A stretch of 64,000 nucleotides of DNA from JAAYOS01 sp050950785. GTDB lineage: Bacteria > Bacillota > Clostridia > Oscillospirales > JAAYOS01. Of the stretch, positions 62,149 through 64,000 are shown in pieces. A program made the position numbers and the translations under genes. The DNA is taken from contig JBMNIG010000006.1 in the NCBI GenBank assembly GCA_050950785.1, positions 1-64,000 on the forward strand, in the 5' to 3' direction. Positions within the stretch are counted from its first letter, which is position 1; each line of letters opens with the position of its first letter. The notes below the pieces were generated by a model that was not told the DNA's origin, did not search any database, and saw only the letters and a program-made list of their open reading frames with translations.

Positions 62149-62206
62149 AATTTCACGAGTGTTTTTGGTATATTAAAAACGCAGCAATGCAAACCGCAAG
62201 CTGCTC

Positions 62207-62617
62207 CTAAATGAACCTCTTGATGTCCTCCGTGGCTTCCTCGACAGCAGCACTGATGGCAACGGTAAAGTTAATGCCGTTTTGCTCACCAAACTTTTCA
62301 AGCCACAGAAGGAACTTGCCAGCTTTATCCATGTCGTTCTCGCCGCCGGCCTTCATCAAATTGTCTATAAACACATGAGTTATGTCATAATTCCCGGCAT
62401 AAAGTCCGCTTATGAATCCCTCCAACATCTCAAAGCTGTAGATGTTATAGTGAGAAATATCAATCAGGCGGGCTTTGTAGTTTATATCGTACGTAAGCTT
62501 TTTGCCCCGTTCGATGCATACGACACTGCCCTTTTCGGTATCAATGGCGGAGTTGACAAGCTCGATCATCCTCTTTGTCTTCCCGGAGCCTTTCAACCCC
62601 ATTACTACCTTAACCAT
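62207..62617 (-). CDS. Small P-loop ATP-binding protein, unknown
   Basis: A 136-residue cytoplasmic protein. It starts VKVVMGLKGSGKTKRMIELV, a clear Walker A motif, and has HVFIDNLMKAGG, which could supply the Walker B aspartate. Similar short P-loop proteins are recalled in many clostridia without a known function. The start at 62617 follows AAAGGGGG; the frame is open to 62677. A good promoter lies 95 bases upstream. Confidence 0.8.
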   Translation of the reverse strand: MVKVVMGLKGSGKTKRMIELVNSAIDTEKGSVVCIERGKKLTYDINYKARLIDISHYNIYSFEMLEGFISGLYAGNYDITHVFIDNLMKAGGENDMDKAGKFLLWLEKFGEQNGINFTVAISAAVEEATEDIKRFI

Positions 62618-62712
62618 AGTAATTACCCCCTTTACAATATGGACGTCATAATAAAAGTTGGGACACATTAGAATCAAGAACCCGGTTGCCGAACCTCTCT
62701 TTTCTTGTACCT

Positions 62713-62741
62713 ATAGTACCATAGTTTTTATGGCTGTTCAA
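62713..62741 (-). promoter_or_regulatory. Promoter of P-loop gene
   Basis: On the minus strand TTGAAC (62741-62736) and TACTAT (62718-62713) are 17 bases apart. Confidence 0.65.
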
Positions 62742-62919
62742 CCAAATAGAGGCTCTACTTTATAAATTTTCTATTAATAATTATTTGCAGATTTTTGGCA
62801 TGAATTCTAAATTATGTGTCAAATATTTAATTAATGAACAAATTTGAAGGATCCTATAGAATTAATCCCGCCCTGCGTGCATATATCTGTTTCAGACAAG
62901 TCTTACGCGGGGGTGGACT

Positions 62920-63705
62920 ATGAAACGAGTGGCTAAAAAAATAAAAATGTTTTTGAGTAACGATTCGAAAAGGACTGAATACATCTTAAAGGGTATCACT
63001 TTCGTCACAAGTGCGATTTCCCTTACATTGATCTTAGTTATGGTGCTTACAAGCCAATCCGGTGAAACGAAAACACCACCGGGTGAGGTCAATATTTCCA
63101 ACAGCCTTGACAGTAATATTGATAAAAACGCCGACAAAGGATCGGAAGATCAAACTTCTCAGCATCCCTCTGGCAAAAACGATGGCAGCAACGAAAACAT
63201 CGATAACAGCGACAGCTCTACAATAACAGCTCCACATGAAGAAAGTCCGAGTCCAAAATCGAGTGAGCCTTTGTCGCTTACACTATCTTTGACCGACGCA
63301 GAAGCCTCGGATCTGCTGTCTCTAGCATTTTCAGAACGATTTTCTATAACAGATGTCAAAGTTTCCTTCCACTCTCCCGATACTGTTAAAGTTCAGGGAA
63401 ATATGGAAAAAGAAAAGTTGGGAGAGCTTTTTTTAGAGCAGGATCTTCCTCTGTTGCGGGCAGCACTGATACTTGCCCCGGAGGTGCTTGAAGGAGAACT
63501 TGTCTTTGCCCTGTCCCTCGATGATGGCATCCTTACAGCCACACCGGAACGTATATCGGTAAATAGGATAAATTTGACCCGTTTCGTTCCGCCTGGAGCT
63601 GTGGAGTCGGCAAACGAAGCGCTCAGGTCGCTAATGCCCGAACAGGCTTCGATCCACTCGTTAAAAATTGAGGACGGCTTGATCACATTTACTCTTCATG
63701 CCTGA
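62920..63705 (+). CDS. Membrane-anchored extracytoplasmic protein, unknown
   Basis: A 261-residue protein with a basic N-terminus, one membrane helix (about 26-46) and a long Ser/Asn/Asp/Pro-rich linker (about 48-118). The C-terminal 140-residue domain is probably extracytoplasmic. Phrases such as SVNRINLTRFVPPGAVESAN faintly recall DUF2140 (YpmS) proteins, but this is not firm. GGGGGTGG precedes the ATG. It is a single gene upstream of the convergent groL. Confidence 0.7.
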   Translation: MKRVAKKIKMFLSNDSKRTEYILKGITFVTSAISLTLILVMVLTSQSGETKTPPGEVNISNSLDSNIDKNADKGSEDQTSQHPSGKNDGSNENIDNSDSSTITAPHEESPSPKSSEPLSLTLSLTDAEASDLLSLAFSERFSITDVKVSFHSPDTVKVQGNMEKEKLGELFLEQDLPLLRAALILAPEVLEGELVFALSLDDGILTATPERISVNRINLTRFVPPGAVESANEALRSLMPEQASIHSLKIEDGLITFTLHA

Positions 63706-63813
63706 TAATAGTAGCAGATAGCCTCTTAAACACCAAGCGAATATATTCGGCAGATCATGCTTATAATACCATTGGACTTCTTAACAAATAGGTTTCTACT
63801 CCTTTTTCAGTAA

Positions 63814-63857
63814 AGGCGTGTCTCGGACTTCGCTCCAAGACACGCCTCTTACTTTAT
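63814..63857. terminator. Terminator between anchored protein gene and groL
   Basis: AGGCGTGTCTCGGA (63814-63827) pairs with TCCAAGACACGCCT (63834-63847), with one mismatch, then CTTACTTTATTT. It can serve both converging genes. Confidence 0.8.
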
Positions 63858-63929
63858 TTCATCCGCATCATGCCTTTACATGGTATTGATGTCGCGATAG
63901 TTATCGGCTATGCGTATTTTCTTTGCTTA

Positions 63930-64000
63930 TTAGTACATTCCGTCCATGCCTGCGGCGGGATTGGGTGCAACCGGCTGGGGCTCCTTCTTGTCGGAGACAA
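63930..64000 (-). CDS. groL: GroEL chaperonin, C-terminal end (partial)
   Basis: The last 22 codons before the stop at 63930-63932 read VSDKKEPQPVAPN then PAAGMDGMY. The VSDKK-EP start and the methionine/glycine-rich GMDGMY end are the typical C-terminal tail of GroEL. The rest of the gene lies beyond the right edge of the window. Confidence 0.85.
   Translation of the reverse strand, partial: VSDKKEPQPVAPNPAAGMDGMY

Noticed and set aside
1..64000. tRNA or rRNA genes
   Set aside because: No TTCGA-type arm with a CCA-end cloverleaf and no conserved rRNA blocks were noticed, although a covariance search was not possible.

Overview
The window looks like the chromosome of a low-to-moderate GC, Gram-positive anaerobe of the Clostridia (Firmicutes). 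The reasons are a ctsR-mcsA-mcsB-clpC stress operon, a K+-dependent membrane pyrophosphatase, a clostridial 2[4Fe-4S] ferredoxin, an HPr-like protein without the active-site histidine, strong GGAGG ribosome-binding sites, frequent TTG/GTG starts and sigma-A-type promoters. No rRNA, tRNA or CRISPR array was seen. The species cannot be named from the sequence alone.

Layout. 1-2.5 kb: a probable ToxN/AbiQ-like toxin remnant, a ZU5-like lipoprotein and the right end of an IS200/IS605-type element with no transposase. 2.5-6.9 kb: a decayed integrative mobilizable element bounded by 12-bp inverted repeats. It carries a DUF6061-like gene, an EcsC-like cargo protein with an EF-hand loop, mobC, a small acidic protein and a large serine recombinase broken by a frameshift; no relaxase gene is left. 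6.9-12.8 kb: a type-B carboxylesterase and a potABCD polyamine importer. 13-27 kb: carbohydrate uptake and use, with a rhamnose-type ABC importer (two ATPases, two permeases, RhaS-like binding protein), a DeoR regulator with a palindromic candidate operator, a Gfo/Idh/MocA oxidoreductase, a LacI regulator, an LplA-like binding lipoprotein and a DUF5060/DUF4038 (GH140-like) glycosidase. Together these suggest use of plant cell-wall glycans.

27-34 kb: K+-dependent membrane pyrophosphatase, several small hypothetical proteins (including a 54-residue one and a 158-residue one of possible phage origin), rsmI, a tRNA adenine methyltransferase with an odd N-terminus and a ferredoxin. 34-39 kb: ctsR-mcsA-mcsB-clpC, whose promoter is flanked by two CtsR-type operators. 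39-41.4 kb: proB-proA, with proA broken by four clustered single-base insertions. 41.7-47.4 kb: trmL, then the lower-glycolysis genes pgk-tpiA-gpmI-eno without gap.

47.4-64 kb: a secreted protein of unknown role, rpiB, a PHP histidinol-phosphatase, a PMT-family glycosyltransferase with a discoidin-like insert, an orphan cheW, rsmE with an overlapping membrane protein, cdd overlapping a GT2 glycosyltransferase, a CPBP protease, a DUF1294 protein, mtaB, the HPr-like gene, a dacF-type carboxypeptidase, pgi, a P-loop protein, an anchored hypothetical protein and the 3' end of groL at the right edge. Short intergenic tandem and palindromic repeats are scattered through the window.
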